From contig CALQIT020000001.1 of the NCBI GenBank assembly GCA_943330705.2, forward strand, positions 1 through 64,000: a DNA stretch of 64,000 bases, in the 5' to 3' direction. Positions within the stretch are counted from its first letter, which is position 1, and each line of letters opens with the position of its first letter. The stretch is from Streptomyces griseus. Lineage in GTDB: Bacteria; Bdellovibrionota; Bdellovibrionia; Bdellovibrionales; Bdellovibrionaceae. Shown here piece by piece: positions 1-8,749 of this stretch. The position numbers were made by a program, and so were the translations under genes. The notes under the pieces are model-generated. The model was not told the origin of the DNA, did not search any database, and was given only the letters and a program-made list of their open reading frames with translations.

Positions 1-281
1 AGCCAAGGCTCATTCACAAAAAAATTGCGACCTGAGCTATCCATCGCTTCCAATAAAAAGTTTCGTCGATTTAGCTCCATCACCAGCCCCAAAATGATTT
101 CGTCGCTCATGCTGGCTTTGTGCTTTTCCTCGTAATGAGTATCAATCATCACTTGAGTAAAGCTAATCCCATTGACGACCACTCTGAGTTGATGAACCCG
201 GTACTGCACTTCTTTGACCCTATCAAAACTTGCGGAATTTTGCAAGTTATTTGATCCGTGGTCATTAGCCTCGTTTGTCAT
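1..281 (-). CDS. Unknown protein, C-terminus cut by window edge
   Basis: An open reading frame starts with ATG at 281 and runs off the window at position 1 without a stop, giving about 93 residues. It begins MTNEANDHGSNN and is soluble and charged, with the run QLRVVVNGISFTQV near residue 35. I see no signal peptide, membrane segment or motif I recognise. Its ATG overlaps the TGA of the preceding small ORF in an ATGA junction (278-281), which suggests translational coupling. I do not recognise the family. It is probably real because it is open throughout and coupled, but no function can be given. Confidence 0.45.
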   Translation of the reverse strand, partial: MTNEANDHGSNNLQNSASFDRVKEVQYRVHQLRVVVNGISFTQVMIDTHYEEKHKASMSDEIILGLVMELNRRNFLLEAMDSSGRNFFVNEPW

Positions 282-517
282 TGTAACCCACTGGAAACAG
301 GTGATTTGAAACGCAATAGCTCTCCTGATTTAGGCGAACCATCATGGACTGAGAAATCACTTAAGGTTCCACGAGTACCAATCCCCGCCTTTCGAAGAGG
401 AATCATCATGGTTTTAAGGTCTTTCCAGCCTCCTTGCTTCATCACCTTTGCAGATTCGATGCCTTTGCTCAAAATCATCGTCGCCATCATGGAATCGGAT
501 TTGAGGCAGATCAACAT
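278..517 (-). CDS. Small unknown protein between tRNA-Val and the edge gene
   Basis: This encodes 79 residues from ATG at 517; a TTG at 523 is an alternative start just after an in-frame stop. The product is basic and Met-rich (MLICLKSDSMM..., then GGWKDLKTMMIPLRKAG). It has no clear signal peptide and I do not recognise it. No good SD precedes either start. The main argument for it is the ATGA overlap with the downstream reading frame at 278-281. It lies just after the tRNA-Val terminator. It could be a real small gene, a decayed gene fragment or a chance ORF. An opposite-strand ORF over 258-530 is less convincing. Confidence 0.3.
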   Translation of the reverse strand: MLICLKSDSMMATMILSKGIESAKVMKQGGWKDLKTMMIPLRKAGIGTRGTLSDFSVHDGSPKSGELLRFKSPVSSGLQ

Positions 518-552
518 CCGCAAGACTTAAGTGAGAAGAGCCTTCTGCCTAG

Positions 553-582
553 AAACGAAAAAACCCGCGAAGTGCGGGTTTA
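553..582 (-). terminator. Intrinsic terminator after tRNA-Val
   Basis: An 8-bp stem (561-568 pairing with 574-581) has a five-base loop. On the minus strand it is followed by a run of T residues, directly downstream of the tRNA 3' end. This is a typical rho-independent terminator. Confidence 0.8.
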
Positions 583-585
583 ATT

Positions 586-661
586 TGGTAGGGAGTACAG
601 GATTCGAACCTGCGACGTCCACCTTGTAAGGGTGGCGCTCTACCAACTGAGCTAACTCCCT
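586..661 (-). tRNA. tRNA-Val (anticodon TAC)
   Basis: The full cloverleaf can be read on the minus strand: acceptor arm AGGGAGT pairing with ACTCCCT; D-stem GCTC/GAGC; anticodon stem CCACC/GGTGG with loop CTTACAA; and T-arm GCAGG-TTCGAAT-CCTGT. The anticodon at positions 34-36 is TAC, which reads valine GTN codons. The 3' CCA is encoded in the DNA. The intrinsic terminator at 553-582 follows immediately. The gene appears to be transcribed alone. Confidence 0.95.
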
Positions 662-723
662 GAAATGAAAAGAGGCTCTGTATTTACAGAACCTCGTCAT
701 AGATATCAAGCCCCAAGTTCAAA

Positions 724-1257
724 TTATTTGCAGTTTATAGATGGATCTGAACCTACTTTGAATATTTGTAAAATTCCTACCTGAGCTGGATTTCCTGCAG
801 GACTCATTGACATCACTGTAACCAACTTACTTAAAGACGGTGTCTGCAGGCGACCACTTCCCTCTAAGATATCTGATTCTTTAAATACGTGAATTCTAAG
901 GTCAAAATCGCCTTTTTCTCCCGTAAATCGAGCTCTTACCACCCGATTGCGTTCGTAGCCGATTCCACGTCCTATGAGCTTACAAGTTCTGGCATCGTAC
1001 TGCTCAACCGTCAAAATACGCTCTTGGTATTGGGTCAGAACCTTAAATAAAAAGTAAGTCGTACATCCGGATTTATCGTAGGCACCCCAAAAACCCTGAA
1101 TGGCCTTCCAAGGAAAGTCGATTTCCTTACCCCATGGCCAGTAGTCACCGCCTTGAACCTGGAATGACCCCTCGTTGTAAGACGCCGATTGCCCATAAGA
1201 CGCGCTTGTAAACCCCAAGCCAAAAACAAAAAACAAACCTAAAATCAGAGTTCTCAT
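724..1257 (-). CDS. Small exported protein of unknown function
   Basis: This encodes 177 residues with a clear N-terminal signal peptide (MRTLILGLFFVFGLGF, cleavage probably near SYGQ at 20-23). The mature part is soluble, has aromatic residues early (DYWPWGKEIDFPW) and contains two or three cysteines. I do not recognise the family. Its ATG overlaps the TGA of the upstream TPR/winged-helix regulator (ATGA, 1254-1257), so the two are almost certainly co-translated. The exported protein may be a partner or target of that regulator, but this is inference from the coupling only. Confidence 0.7.
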   Translation of the reverse strand: MRTLILGLFFVFGLGFTSASYGQSASYNEGSFQVQGGDYWPWGKEIDFPWKAIQGFWGAYDKSGCTTYFLFKVLTQYQERILTVEQYDARTCKLIGRGIGYERNRVVRARFTGEKGDFDLRIHVFKESDILEGSGRLQTPSLSKLVTVMSMSPAGNPAQVGILQIFKVGSDPSINCK

Positions 1258-2462
1258 TGTAGCTCCCCCCGTTGGTCCATTAAAACTTTTGCAGATTTAT
1301 TCATAAAGTAGCCATTTTTTGCCCTAAATATATACTTTGGTCTTTCGTAATCAGGCTCGATCATTTTACGAAGACGTTTAATTGTGACATAGATTTTATT
1401 GTCGTGAATTCCCGGATCGTAAGATTGCTTCCAAATATTTTCGACTAAATATTCTTTGGAATAAACTTGCCCAGGGTTTTGCACGAACAAACGAAGAAGA
1501 TCGAGCAAAATAAATTGATTTTTAAAATCAATTCGACCCAGTTTCTTTTCGGTGACAGCATGGTCTTCTAATGCAAAAATTAAATCGAAGTTTGATTTGG
1601 TATCTGCCCCAAGCTCTTTCATTAAATCAGAAATCATCCGCGCCAAGCGGATCATATTTTTTGGATCCACTGTTTTGCTGGCTAAAGTCAGGTAAGTTCG
1701 AGCTAAATCTTTATCGCCAGAAAGCAAATAAGTACGACCTAACTCATAAAGAATATAAATATGACGATTCAAAGCCTTTGCAGAGCGCAAGTACTCATAG
1801 GTTTGCCACAAAACCTCTAAGGCCTGATCAAAACGTTTTGCTTCGCGAAGAATTTTTGCGTTCAAGATTTGCGAAGAAATTCGAACCTCTGGTAGGTCCA
1901 AAACCTGTAAGAACACTTGAAGATTGTATATTTCTTTCAAGGCCTCGGAACTTTTACCCAGATTGGAATAACAAATCGCCAAACCATTAATTGCAAAGCA
2001 AATATCCTCTTTGTGATCTGTTGCTAAAGCGATAGCCAAAGATTTTTGCAGGTATTCCAATGCCGTTTCATTTTGACCGCGATAGGCAGCACAAAGCGAA
2101 AGTGTATAATAGGTTCGCGAACCAAGTTCGAAACCTTCTTTAAGTACCAGGTCCTGGAGGCGCTCTTTGACCTCTTGAATTCGATCAAAGCGTTCCATTT
2201 CACCATAAATTCTAAGCAGTAGGTTCTGACTTCTTAAATATCCAGAAAAATCGCGAGTTGCAGAATAGCCATCAGCGGCAGCAAGCAAATTCTGAATGGC
2301 TGGCTCAAAATCACAACGGTCTGAATACAGAGTTCCAAGCTCGTAAGCCTGGTCCGGTGATAACAGCCGAACATCGTTTTTCAACATAAAACCTCGGGAT
2401 ACTAGGGAAGCTGTGATTTTAAAAGACCGGTGAAATCTTACAAATTCTTTCATTTCAGTCAA
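1254..2462 (-). CDS. TPR-repeat transcriptional regulator with OmpR-type winged helix
   Basis: This encodes 402 residues. Residues from about 35 to 275 are all-helical with repeated TPR-like patterns (for example LGTLYSDRCDFEPAIQNL and ALEYLQKSLAIA). The last about 90 residues match the OmpR/PhoB trans-reg-C winged helix: a hydrophobic strand (NQFILLDLLRLF), a helix YSKEYLVENIW, the recognition helix IHDNKIYVTIKRLRKMI and the wing YIFRAKNGYF. There is no receiver domain, so this is not a classical response regulator. The TPR part may sense a peptide or protein, as in SARP/BTAD-like regulators but with reversed domain order. It is coupled to the exported protein downstream. Target genes are unknown. 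Confidence 0.8.
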   Translation of the reverse strand: MTEMKEFVRFHRSFKITASLVSRGFMLKNDVRLLSPDQAYELGTLYSDRCDFEPAIQNLLAAADGYSATRDFSGYLRSQNLLLRIYGEMERFDRIQEVKERLQDLVLKEGFELGSRTYYTLSLCAAYRGQNETALEYLQKSLAIALATDHKEDICFAINGLAICYSNLGKSSEALKEIYNLQVFLQVLDLPEVRISSQILNAKILREAKRFDQALEVLWQTYEYLRSAKALNRHIYILYELGRTYLLSGDKDLARTYLTLASKTVDPKNMIRLARMISDLMKELGADTKSNFDLIFALEDHAVTEKKLGRIDFKNQFILLDLLRLFVQNPGQVYSKEYLVENIWKQSYDPGIHDNKIYVTIKRLRKMIEPDYERPKYIFRAKNGYFMNKSAKVLMDQRGELQ

Positions 2463-2717
2463 ACTATTAGTTTTTTATCTGCGCAATTGGTGTGCACCTT
2501 AAGCCACACAGGGGACCTCTAGAATGAAAAATCAACACTAATAACTATCTGATATTGTTTTAATAAGCAGCAAATTGGCGAGCTTTTGGATCGGTGATTT
2601 TTAAATTCTTAAATTTAGGCCGGAAACTGTCTTAGGCTGAAGCGTGAAGGTCTAAAGCAAAAAACCGAAGATATTAGCCTCGGTTTTTTGCTTTCTACGA
2701 AACACCTGCTAAAAAAA
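2463..2717. other. Intergenic region with lon terminator
   Basis: This 255-base gap lies between the regulator start and the lon stop. Apart from the strong terminator at 2654-2694 it is AT-rich. I see no credible small gene and no RNA motif. It presumably carries the promoter of the TPR regulator. Confidence 0.5.
2654..2694 (-). terminator. Strong terminator downstream of lon
   Basis: A perfect 15-bp inverted repeat (2654-2668 with 2680-2694) surrounds an 11-base loop. Both arms carry a six-base A/T run, so it could stop transcription in both directions. It lies just past the lon stop codon. Confidence 0.85.
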
Positions 2718-5189
2718 TCAATGGTGTTGAACAGTTTGGCCAGTGAAATTGGCCTTCAAACCCACGTCTTTTTGACTCCTGAACTTGAAAAGTTCTTTTG
2801 GATTTTTAATATCCAGTGCATTCACTAGAACTTGATCAACATGATCAACCATTATGATCTTAAGATCTTTCATGATCTCGCGAGGAATATCCTTTAAATC
2901 TTTTTCATTTTCCTTCGGGCAGATTACCGTTCTAATTCCACCGCGATGGGCAGCCATCACTTTCTCTTTCAAGCCACCAATTGCCAGTACTTTTCCGCGC
3001 AGTGAAATTTCACCAGTCATCGACACAGTTCTGCGCACCGGAATTTTTAAGATCGCCGATACAATCGATGTTGTCAGTGCAATTCCCGCTGACGGACCAT
3101 CTTTTGGGACCGCTCCTTCAGGCAAATGGATATGAACGTCTGTACTATAAAAGTATTCCTTATCTAGACCAAATAATGGGCCCCGACTACGCACATAGGA
3201 CATTGCCGCCGAACAAGATTCCTTCATTACATCACCAAGCTGACCGGTTACCGTAAACTTTCCTTTGCCAGGGACAACCGTTGCCTCTACCGGTAAAAGA
3301 TCGCCGCCGACTTCAGTCCACGCCATCCCATTGGTAAGGCCAATTTCGTTGCCCTCTTCAATCTTACCGAAACGGTACTTTTCGGGCCCAAGAAGTTCGA
3401 CAAGCTTTTTCGTGGTCACGACATAGGGTACTGTTTTAGCTTTTACCTTTGCGACCTTTTTGGAATTTTTCTTGGCGTTCATTTCGGCAATGGCTTCGCC
3501 TTTGACTATCTCACGGGCAACTTTGCGACACACATTAGCCACTTGGCGCTCAAGATTCCGCACTCCAGCTTCTCTTGTATAGAAGCGAATGATATATTTT
3601 AAGGCTGCATCTTGGATGCTTACCTTGCGGTCTTTCAAGCCGTGGGCGGCCATTTGCTTACTAATCAGATACTGTTTGGCAATGTAGAATTTTTCGGTCT
3701 CGGTGTAACCCTCAAGCGAAATAATTTCCATCCGGTCCAACAGGGGACGCGGAATTGTATGCAGAGAGTTCGCAGTAGCGATGAACATGACTTTCGAAAG
3801 ATCGTATTCGATCTCAAGATAGTGATCTTGGAAGTTGCAGTTTTGTTCTGGATCAAGAACTTCGAGCATCGCAGAACTTGGGTCACCACGAAAGTCCGAG
3901 GCCATCTTGTCAATCTCATCTAAAAGAACGAGAGGGTTGCCCTTGTCGACTTTACGTAAGGCTTGTAAAATCTTACCCGGCATTGCTCCGACATAGGTTT
4001 TTCGATGCCCGCGAATTTCAGCTTCGTCGCGAACGCCACCCAATGAAATACGCGCAAAGTTTCTATTCAATGACCTTGCTATCGATTTAGCCAAAGAAGT
4101 CTTACCCACTCCGGGTGGGCCATACAAACAAAGGATTGGACCCTTTAGATCCTTAGAAATCGAAAGTACCGAAAGATACTCAAGAATTCGTTCTTTAACT
4201 TTTTCAAGTCCCCAATGGTCATCGTTTAGAATTTCTTCGGCCCTAGTTACGTTGTGATATTCATCCGAATAATCCGTCCAAGGCAGCGCCAAAACCCAGT
4301 CGATATAATTGCGTACGACAGTGGCCTCTGCACTCATTGGTGACATCATCCGAAGTTTCTTAACTTCTTTAAGGACTTTATCGCGAGCTTCCTGGGACAT
4401 CTTCTTTTTCTTCGCTTTATCTTCAAGTTCGCGAAGTTCTTCTTGGTAATCGTCTTTTTCACCAAGCTCTTTTTGAATCGCCTGCATTTGCTCGTTTAAG
4501 TAGTATTCTTTCTGTGAACGCTCCATTTGCTTTTTCACACGAGTTCTAATTTTTTTCTCGACTTCAAGAATTTCAATTTCGCCTGTCATCAAGTTTAATA
4601 GATGCTCAAGGCGCTTGCCTGGATCAAAGATTTCTAGGACCTTCTGCTTGTCTTCAAGTTTTAAATTCAATTGCGCAACAATAATATCCGCTAACTCGCC
4701 AGCATTCTCGATGGTTGAAACCCGCATTAGAATTTCTGGCGGAATCCGCTTATTTAATTTCACGTAAGTTTCAAAAGTTGATTTTACAGAGCGAATCATT
4801 GCCTGGGTTTCAACTGGTTGTGCCACTTCTTCGTTCACATCTTCGGTTTGCACGACGAAAAAAGCATCATTGGGAACAAAGTTCTTAATTTTAACCCGAC
4901 GCTTGCCTTCGACCAGAACTTTTACGGTTCCATCCGGAAGCCGCAGCAATTGAATGATAGTGCCAACGGTTCCCACCGAGAAGATATCCTTGGCTTCAGG
5001 ATTATTGGTCTTTGCATCTTTCTGGGCGGCAAGCACAATATCGGACTGCTTGCTCATGGCCTCTTCCAGCGCATTGATACTTTTTTCTCGACCGACAAAT
5101 AGAGGCATCATCATGTGCGGAAAAATAATCAAATCCCGCAATGGCAGCATTGGCAGTTGGCCGTTTCCGTTGGCGGTAGCGACAGACAT
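2718..5189 (-). CDS. lon: ATP-dependent Lon protease
   Basis: This encodes an 823-residue cytosolic serine protease of the AAA+ class that degrades misfolded and regulatory proteins. Domains in order: N-terminal LonN substrate-binding domain (from [13 protein letters not shown], about 12-210), coiled coil, AAA+ module with Walker [10 protein letters not shown] near residue 360 and Walker B LLDEIDKM, and the S16 protease domain. The Ser-Lys dyad is visible: Ser700 in KDGPSAG and Lys743 in GGLKEK, with the same 43-residue spacing as in E. coli Lon. A Lys-rich insert (near residue 590) between the AAA+ and protease domains makes it somewhat longer than the E. coli protein (784). A strong SD (GAGGGGGG) fixes the start. 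It is monocistronic, with its own terminator. Confidence 0.97.
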   Translation of the reverse strand: MSVATANGNGQLPMLPLRDLIIFPHMMMPLFVGREKSINALEEAMSKQSDIVLAAQKDAKTNNPEAKDIFSVGTVGTIIQLLRLPDGTVKVLVEGKRRVKIKNFVPNDAFFVVQTEDVNEEVAQPVETQAMIRSVKSTFETYVKLNKRIPPEILMRVSTIENAGELADIIVAQLNLKLEDKQKVLEIFDPGKRLEHLLNLMTGEIEILEVEKKIRTRVKKQMERSQKEYYLNEQMQAIQKELGEKDDYQEELRELEDKAKKKKMSQEARDKVLKEVKKLRMMSPMSAEATVVRNYIDWVLALPWTDYSDEYHNVTRAEEILNDDHWGLEKVKERILEYLSVLSISKDLKGPILCLYGPPGVGKTSLAKSIARSLNRNFARISLGGVRDEAEIRGHRKTYVGAMPGKILQALRKVDKGNPLVLLDEIDKMASDFRGDPSSAMLEVLDPEQNCNFQDHYLEIEYDLSKVMFIATANSLHTIPRPLLDRMEIISLEGYTETEKFYIAKQYLISKQMAAHGLKDRKVSIQDAALKYIIRFYTREAGVRNLERQVANVCRKVAREIVKGEAIAEMNAKKNSKKVAKVKAKTVPYVVTTKKLVELLGPEKYRFGKIEEGNEIGLTNGMAWTEVGGDLLPVEATVVPGKGKFTVTGQLGDVMKESCSAAMSYVRSRGPLFGLDKEYFYSTDVHIHLPEGAVPKDGPSAGIALTTSIVSAILKIPVRRTVSMTGEISLRGKVLAIGGLKEKVMAAHRGGIRTVICPKENEKDLKDIPREIMKDLKIIMVDHVDQVLVNALDIKNPKELFKFRSQKDVGLKANFTGQTVQHH

Positions 5190-5392
5190 AAATCCCCCCT
5201 CGTTCGCAGTTAAGGATCACCCTTATTGCAATGATATCGTTCTATTTAGATATCTTGGTAGGATTTTCGATAAATGATTTTAGGCACTGTAGAAAATCGG
5301 TCGCCCCAACCAAAGTCTAGAAAAAATGCGGATTTACGTCCTGATGTTTTTCTAATGCAATCCAGAATTCCGCTACTTAGAATTAACCAATT

Positions 5393-5791
5393 ATGAAATG
5401 GCTGTTTTTATTGCGTGCTTTAATACCATCATGGCGCTTTTTTGATGAAGCTGGTTTAGAACCCTTGCTAGAAGTTCGCTGGACCGACGGACCCGACGAG
5501 CAAGAAACGTGGAAACCCTGCTTGGAAAAAGTTCCACGATCATTGAAGTCTTTTCCCCTCAATGCCAAAGGAAACTTTCTACACGCTTGCAATAATAGTA
5601 TCGATCATTTTGTCATGGATATCTTGGCCAACCCGAAGGCCGAAATGGAAAAAATCGAACAGTTAATCTCTTTTCGCATTGTGGCCAATTTGGTTCAGCT
5701 TCAAATGCAAAGAATGCAGTTGTCCGAACAAAAAAAACACTATCAGTTTAGAATTGATGAAATTTTTCTGTCTCGGATTTACGAGGTTTAG
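5393..5791 (+). CDS. Unknown protein paired with a membrane protein
   Basis: This encodes 132 residues, beginning MKWLFLLRALIPSWRFFDE. The N-terminus is hydrophobic but short. The rest is soluble, with a Trp-containing part (LEVRWTDGPDEQETW) followed by helices rich in Gln and Met. Only three bases separate its stop from the next gene, which encodes an HTTM-like membrane protein, so the two are probably co-translated and may form a complex. The WRFF motif is reminiscent of soluble segments found with HTTM/vitamin-K-carboxylase-like proteins, but this is a weak resemblance. Function unknown. Confidence 0.65.
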   Translation: MKWLFLLRALIPSWRFFDEAGLEPLLEVRWTDGPDEQETWKPCLEKVPRSLKSFPLNAKGNFLHACNNSIDHFVMDILANPKAEMEKIEQLISFRIVANLVQLQMQRMQLSEQKKHYQFRIDEIFLSRIYEV

Positions 5792-5794
5792 CCA

Positions 5795-6577
5795 ATGGAT
5801 TCGCAGACTATTCTTGAAATCACTGCTGCACTCTTAGCAACTTTTGCAATAGTTCAGGGTTTTGAATTCCTTGCACTCAAGGAATCATACTCGGACCATG
5901 GCGTATGGCGTTGGCCTGAACTTGAACCTGAATTATGCGGCCAAAATTGGCTGCTGAAATTCATATTTGGCTTTGCTTTAAAGGCAAAAAACTTTTATTT
6001 GCTAAACTATTTGCGAATATTTGTCGCATTTTGGCTTTTATGGGATCCTAGCCTGTTGGGTATCAGCTTCATTTTGTGCATTCATATTCTGACTTTACTT
6101 CGCTGGCGTGGGTCGTTTAATGGTGGCAGTGATTCGATGCACTTGATGATTCTGATTTGTGTTGACCTTTGTTTTTACTTTGATAAAAGTCCAAAACTAA
6201 TCACTGGGTGCCTTTGGTATATTACAATTCAGCTGTGTCTATCTTATTTTAAAGCAGGATATTTTAAACTAAAAAATCCCACCTGGCGAAATGGTTTGGC
6301 ACTAAAAAATTTTCTTCAAGGGCCGAAGTACGCAACCACTGACAGTGTGGACATTCTTTTAAGGCGACGATTTCTATTGGTGGCGGCCTCTTGGTTGGTA
6401 CTTCTTTTTGAACTTAGCTTTCCCTTAGCTGTTTTGAATATTTCAATGGCATTTTTTTATATTGCGGCCGGAGCCTTTTTTCATGTCTGCAATATTTATG
6501 TCTTTGGCTTAAACCGTTTTTTCTTCGCTTGGATTGCGGCCTATCCGGCGTTGATATTTATTTCTAGTTCCAAATAG
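5795..6577 (+). CDS. HTTM-like polytopic membrane protein
   Basis: This encodes 260 residues with about six to eight hydrophobic segments spread over the whole length. The central part (LCLSYFKAGYFKLKNPTWRNG, about 150-170) resembles the conserved region of HTTM (horizontally transferred transmembrane) proteins, relatives of vitamin-K-dependent gamma-carboxylase, in which a Tyr/Phe-Ala-Gly-x-x-Lys stretch precedes a Trp-Arg. The carboxylase reaction itself should not be assumed. The gene follows the 132-residue ORF with a three-base gap. A bidirectional terminator separates it from convergent clpX. Confidence 0.6.
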   Translation: MDSQTILEITAALLATFAIVQGFEFLALKESYSDHGVWRWPELEPELCGQNWLLKFIFGFALKAKNFYLLNYLRIFVAFWLLWDPSLLGISFILCIHILTLLRWRGSFNGGSDSMHLMILICVDLCFYFDKSPKLITGCLWYITIQLCLSYFKAGYFKLKNPTWRNGLALKNFLQGPKYATTDSVDILLRRRFLLVAASWLVLLFELSFPLAVLNISMAFFYIAAGAFFHVCNIYVFGLNRFFFAWIAAYPALIFISSSK

Positions 6578-6583
6578 AAAAAC

Positions 6584-6613
6584 GGCCAGTCTATGTAAAC
6601 ACATAAACTGGCC
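6584..6613. terminator. Bidirectional terminator between the HTTM-like gene and clpX
   Basis: The inverted repeat has a 7-bp outer stem (6584-6590 with 6607-6613) and a 5-bp inner stem (6592-6596 with 6601-6605). A T run follows on the minus strand (clpX side) and a shorter one on the plus strand. It lies between convergent genes. Confidence 0.8.
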
Positions 6614-6641
6614 TTTGCTTGATTTACATTAGATTGAATTT

Positions 6642-7946
6642 TTAAGCGCTTTCGGCTGAGCCTTTTTTGACATCTGCAGCTCGCATCTCTTCTTCGGTTT
6701 TGTATACTAACTTTGGCGGCGCTTGTTCTTCGATCACTTTTTCGTCGATGATCACTTCCTTCACATTTGTTTTCGAAGGAATTTCGAACATGATATCCAG
6801 CATCGAATGCTCGATAACACTGCGCAAGCCCCGGGCTCCGGTTTTTCTGCGCAAAGCTTGGCCAGCAATGGCTTTCAAAGCTTTTTCAGTGAATTTAAGC
6901 TCGACGCCCTCCATTCCAAAAAGCTTTGCATATTGTTTGGTCAAAGCATTTTTGGGCTGGATCAGGATATCTATTAAGGCCGATTCATTCAATGGATCAA
7001 GAACTGCCAATACTGGCATTCGACCAATGAACTCAGGGATTAGACCAAACCTTGCCAAATCATCGGGTTCAACTTTTTGTAGAATATTTTCGCCAGTATC
7101 TTTTTCCGCCTGGGTTTTGATATCAGCGCCAATTCCCATGGTCCGGCTTGTGGTGCGATTTTCAATAATCTTATCAAGACCGACAAAAGCGCCACCGCAA
7201 ATAAACAGGATATTGGTCGTATCAACTTGAATGAATTCTTGCTGAGGATGCTTACGTCCACCTTTTGGCGGAAGATTCGCAACGGTGCCTTCAAGGATTT
7301 TTAATAATGCTTGCTGCACGCCTTCGCCAGAAACGTCCCTGGTAATTGATGGATTTTCAGATTTTCTAGAAATCTTATCGATTTCATCCACATAAATAAT
7401 ACCACGTTGACAGCGTTCAATGTCCCAATCTGCTGCTTGCAATAAATTCAGAACGACATTTTCCACATCTTCGCCAACGTAGCCAGCTTCAGTCAAAGTG
7501 GTCGCATCAGCCATGGCAAAAGGAACATTCAAAATTCTTGCTATGGTTTGCGCCAGTAAAGTCTTTCCCGATCCGGTAGGCCCTATTAGCAAAATATTAC
7601 TTTTGGCTAACTCAACGTCTTGCTTTTTTGCGCCTTGGGCATGATTGATTCGCTTGTAATGATTATGCACAGCTACGGCCAAGGACCTTTTCGCCTTTTG
7701 TTGACCAATAACGTAATCGTCAAGGAAGGTTTTAATATCCGAAGGCTTAGGAACTTTAAATGTCCCCTTGACCGCGCTATCGCGTTCTTTTTCCTCGTCG
7801 ATAATATCGTTACAGAGCTCGATGCATTCATCACAAATATAAACGCCAGGCCCGGCAATTAGTTTTTTAACTTCTTTTTGGCCTTTTCCGCAAAAGCTGC
7901 AACGAAGAGTTCCAGAGTCTTTGGTATTCGTATTATTATTCAGCAT
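6642..7946 (-). CDS. clpX: ClpX, ATP-dependent unfoldase subunit of ClpXP
   Basis: This encodes 434 residues. An N-terminal C4 zinc domain is seen (Cys16, Cys19, Cys38, Cys41), which binds adaptors and substrates. It is followed by an AAA+ domain with Walker [11 protein letters not shown] and Walker [10 protein letters not shown], then the second-region arginines and the C-terminal small domain. The IGF-type ClpP-docking loop is present as [14 protein letters not shown]-type sequence near residue 300. ClpX unfolds tagged substrates and feeds them to ClpP. It starts five bases after the clpP stop (clpP-clpX order on the minus strand), so the two form an operon. Length is normal for the family. 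Confidence 0.97.
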   Translation of the reverse strand: MLNNNTNTKDSGTLRCSFCGKGQKEVKKLIAGPGVYICDECIELCNDIIDEEKERDSAVKGTFKVPKPSDIKTFLDDYVIGQQKAKRSLAVAVHNHYKRINHAQGAKKQDVELAKSNILLIGPTGSGKTLLAQTIARILNVPFAMADATTLTEAGYVGEDVENVVLNLLQAADWDIERCQRGIIYVDEIDKISRKSENPSITRDVSGEGVQQALLKILEGTVANLPPKGGRKHPQQEFIQVDTTNILFICGGAFVGLDKIIENRTTSRTMGIGADIKTQAEKDTGENILQKVEPDDLARFGLIPEFIGRMPVLAVLDPLNESALIDILIQPKNALTKQYAKLFGMEGVELKFTEKALKAIAGQALRRKTGARGLRSVIEHSMLDIMFEIPSKTNVKEVIIDEKVIEEQAPPKLVYKTEEEMRAADVKKGSAESA

Positions 7947-7951
7947 TGCAA

Positions 7952-8557
7952 TTATCCTTTGCTGGTTTTTCGGAATTCAACAACATGATCAATCAGTCCC
8001 ATTTCTTTGGCCTCTACAGGGTCCATAAAATGATCCCGTTCCATTGTCTTAGAAAAAAATTCGTAATCACGATTTGCATGAGTAACATATATATCAGTTA
8101 GTTTCTTTTTAGTCTTAATAAGTTCTTTTGTGTGGATCTCGATATCCGTCACTTGTCCACCAAGGCCACCACCTGCTAGTGAAGGCTGATGGATCATAAT
8201 CCGGCCATTTGGCATACTGTAGCGTTTTCCTTTGGCGCCGGCCTGCAAAAGCAATGAACCCATGCTTGCTGCCATTCCCAGGCAATAGGTCGCAACATCA
8301 CATTTCACAAACTGCATCACATCGTAAATCGCCAGCCCTGCAGTGACGCTGCCGCCCGGTGAGTTAATATAGAAGTGAATGTCTTTTTCTGGGTTATCAA
8401 CCTCTAGAAATAGAAGCTGTGCGATAATGCTATTTGAAACGTCATCGCTTACTTGTGAACCCAGCATTACAATGCGGTCCTTTAATAGACGGGAGTAAAT
8501 ATCATAACTGCGTTCGCCTTTTGCTGTTTGCTCGATGACATATGGAATCAGATTCAC
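7952..8557 (-). CDS. clpP: ClpP, proteolytic subunit of the Clp protease
   Basis: With a GTG start at 8557 the protein has 201 residues ([20 protein letters not shown]...), the usual ClpP length. An AAGGAG SD lies seven bases upstream. A longer frame to 8614 would add 19 residues unlike any ClpP N-terminus. The catalytic triad is Ser98 (GMAASMG), His123 (MIHQPS) and Asp175 (MERDHFM), with the E. coli spacing. It forms the tetradecameric peptidase chamber with ClpX, encoded immediately downstream. The trigger factor gene, often next to clpP elsewhere, lies 7 kb away on the other strand. Confidence 0.96.
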   Translation of the reverse strand: MNLIPYVIEQTAKGERSYDIYSRLLKDRIVMLGSQVSDDVSNSIIAQLLFLEVDNPEKDIHFYINSPGGSVTAGLAIYDVMQFVKCDVATYCLGMAASMGSLLLQAGAKGKRYSMPNGRIMIHQPSLAGGGLGGQVTDIEIHTKELIKTKKKLTDIYVTHANRDYEFFSKTMERDHFMDPVEAKEMGLIDHVVEFRKTSKG

Positions 8558-8749
8558 GTTGATCTCCTTCGTTTGCTGCCCAGCTCTACTCGGTGTTATC
8601 CGATCATTCCTCAATCGACAAAAGTCTTGCTAGAGCAGAATTAAATATCTTTTCAACAATGACCTACAGTGCTACTAATTACTCCCTGCGAAGATGATGC
8701 CAAATGAGGCATAACTTCAGGCATACAAATCATGACAAATGGGGTTCAT

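Noticed and set aside
258-530. Plus-strand ORF opposite the tRNA-adjacent frames
   Set aside because: No SD, crosses the coupled minus-strand frames, and its composition looks like a shadow.
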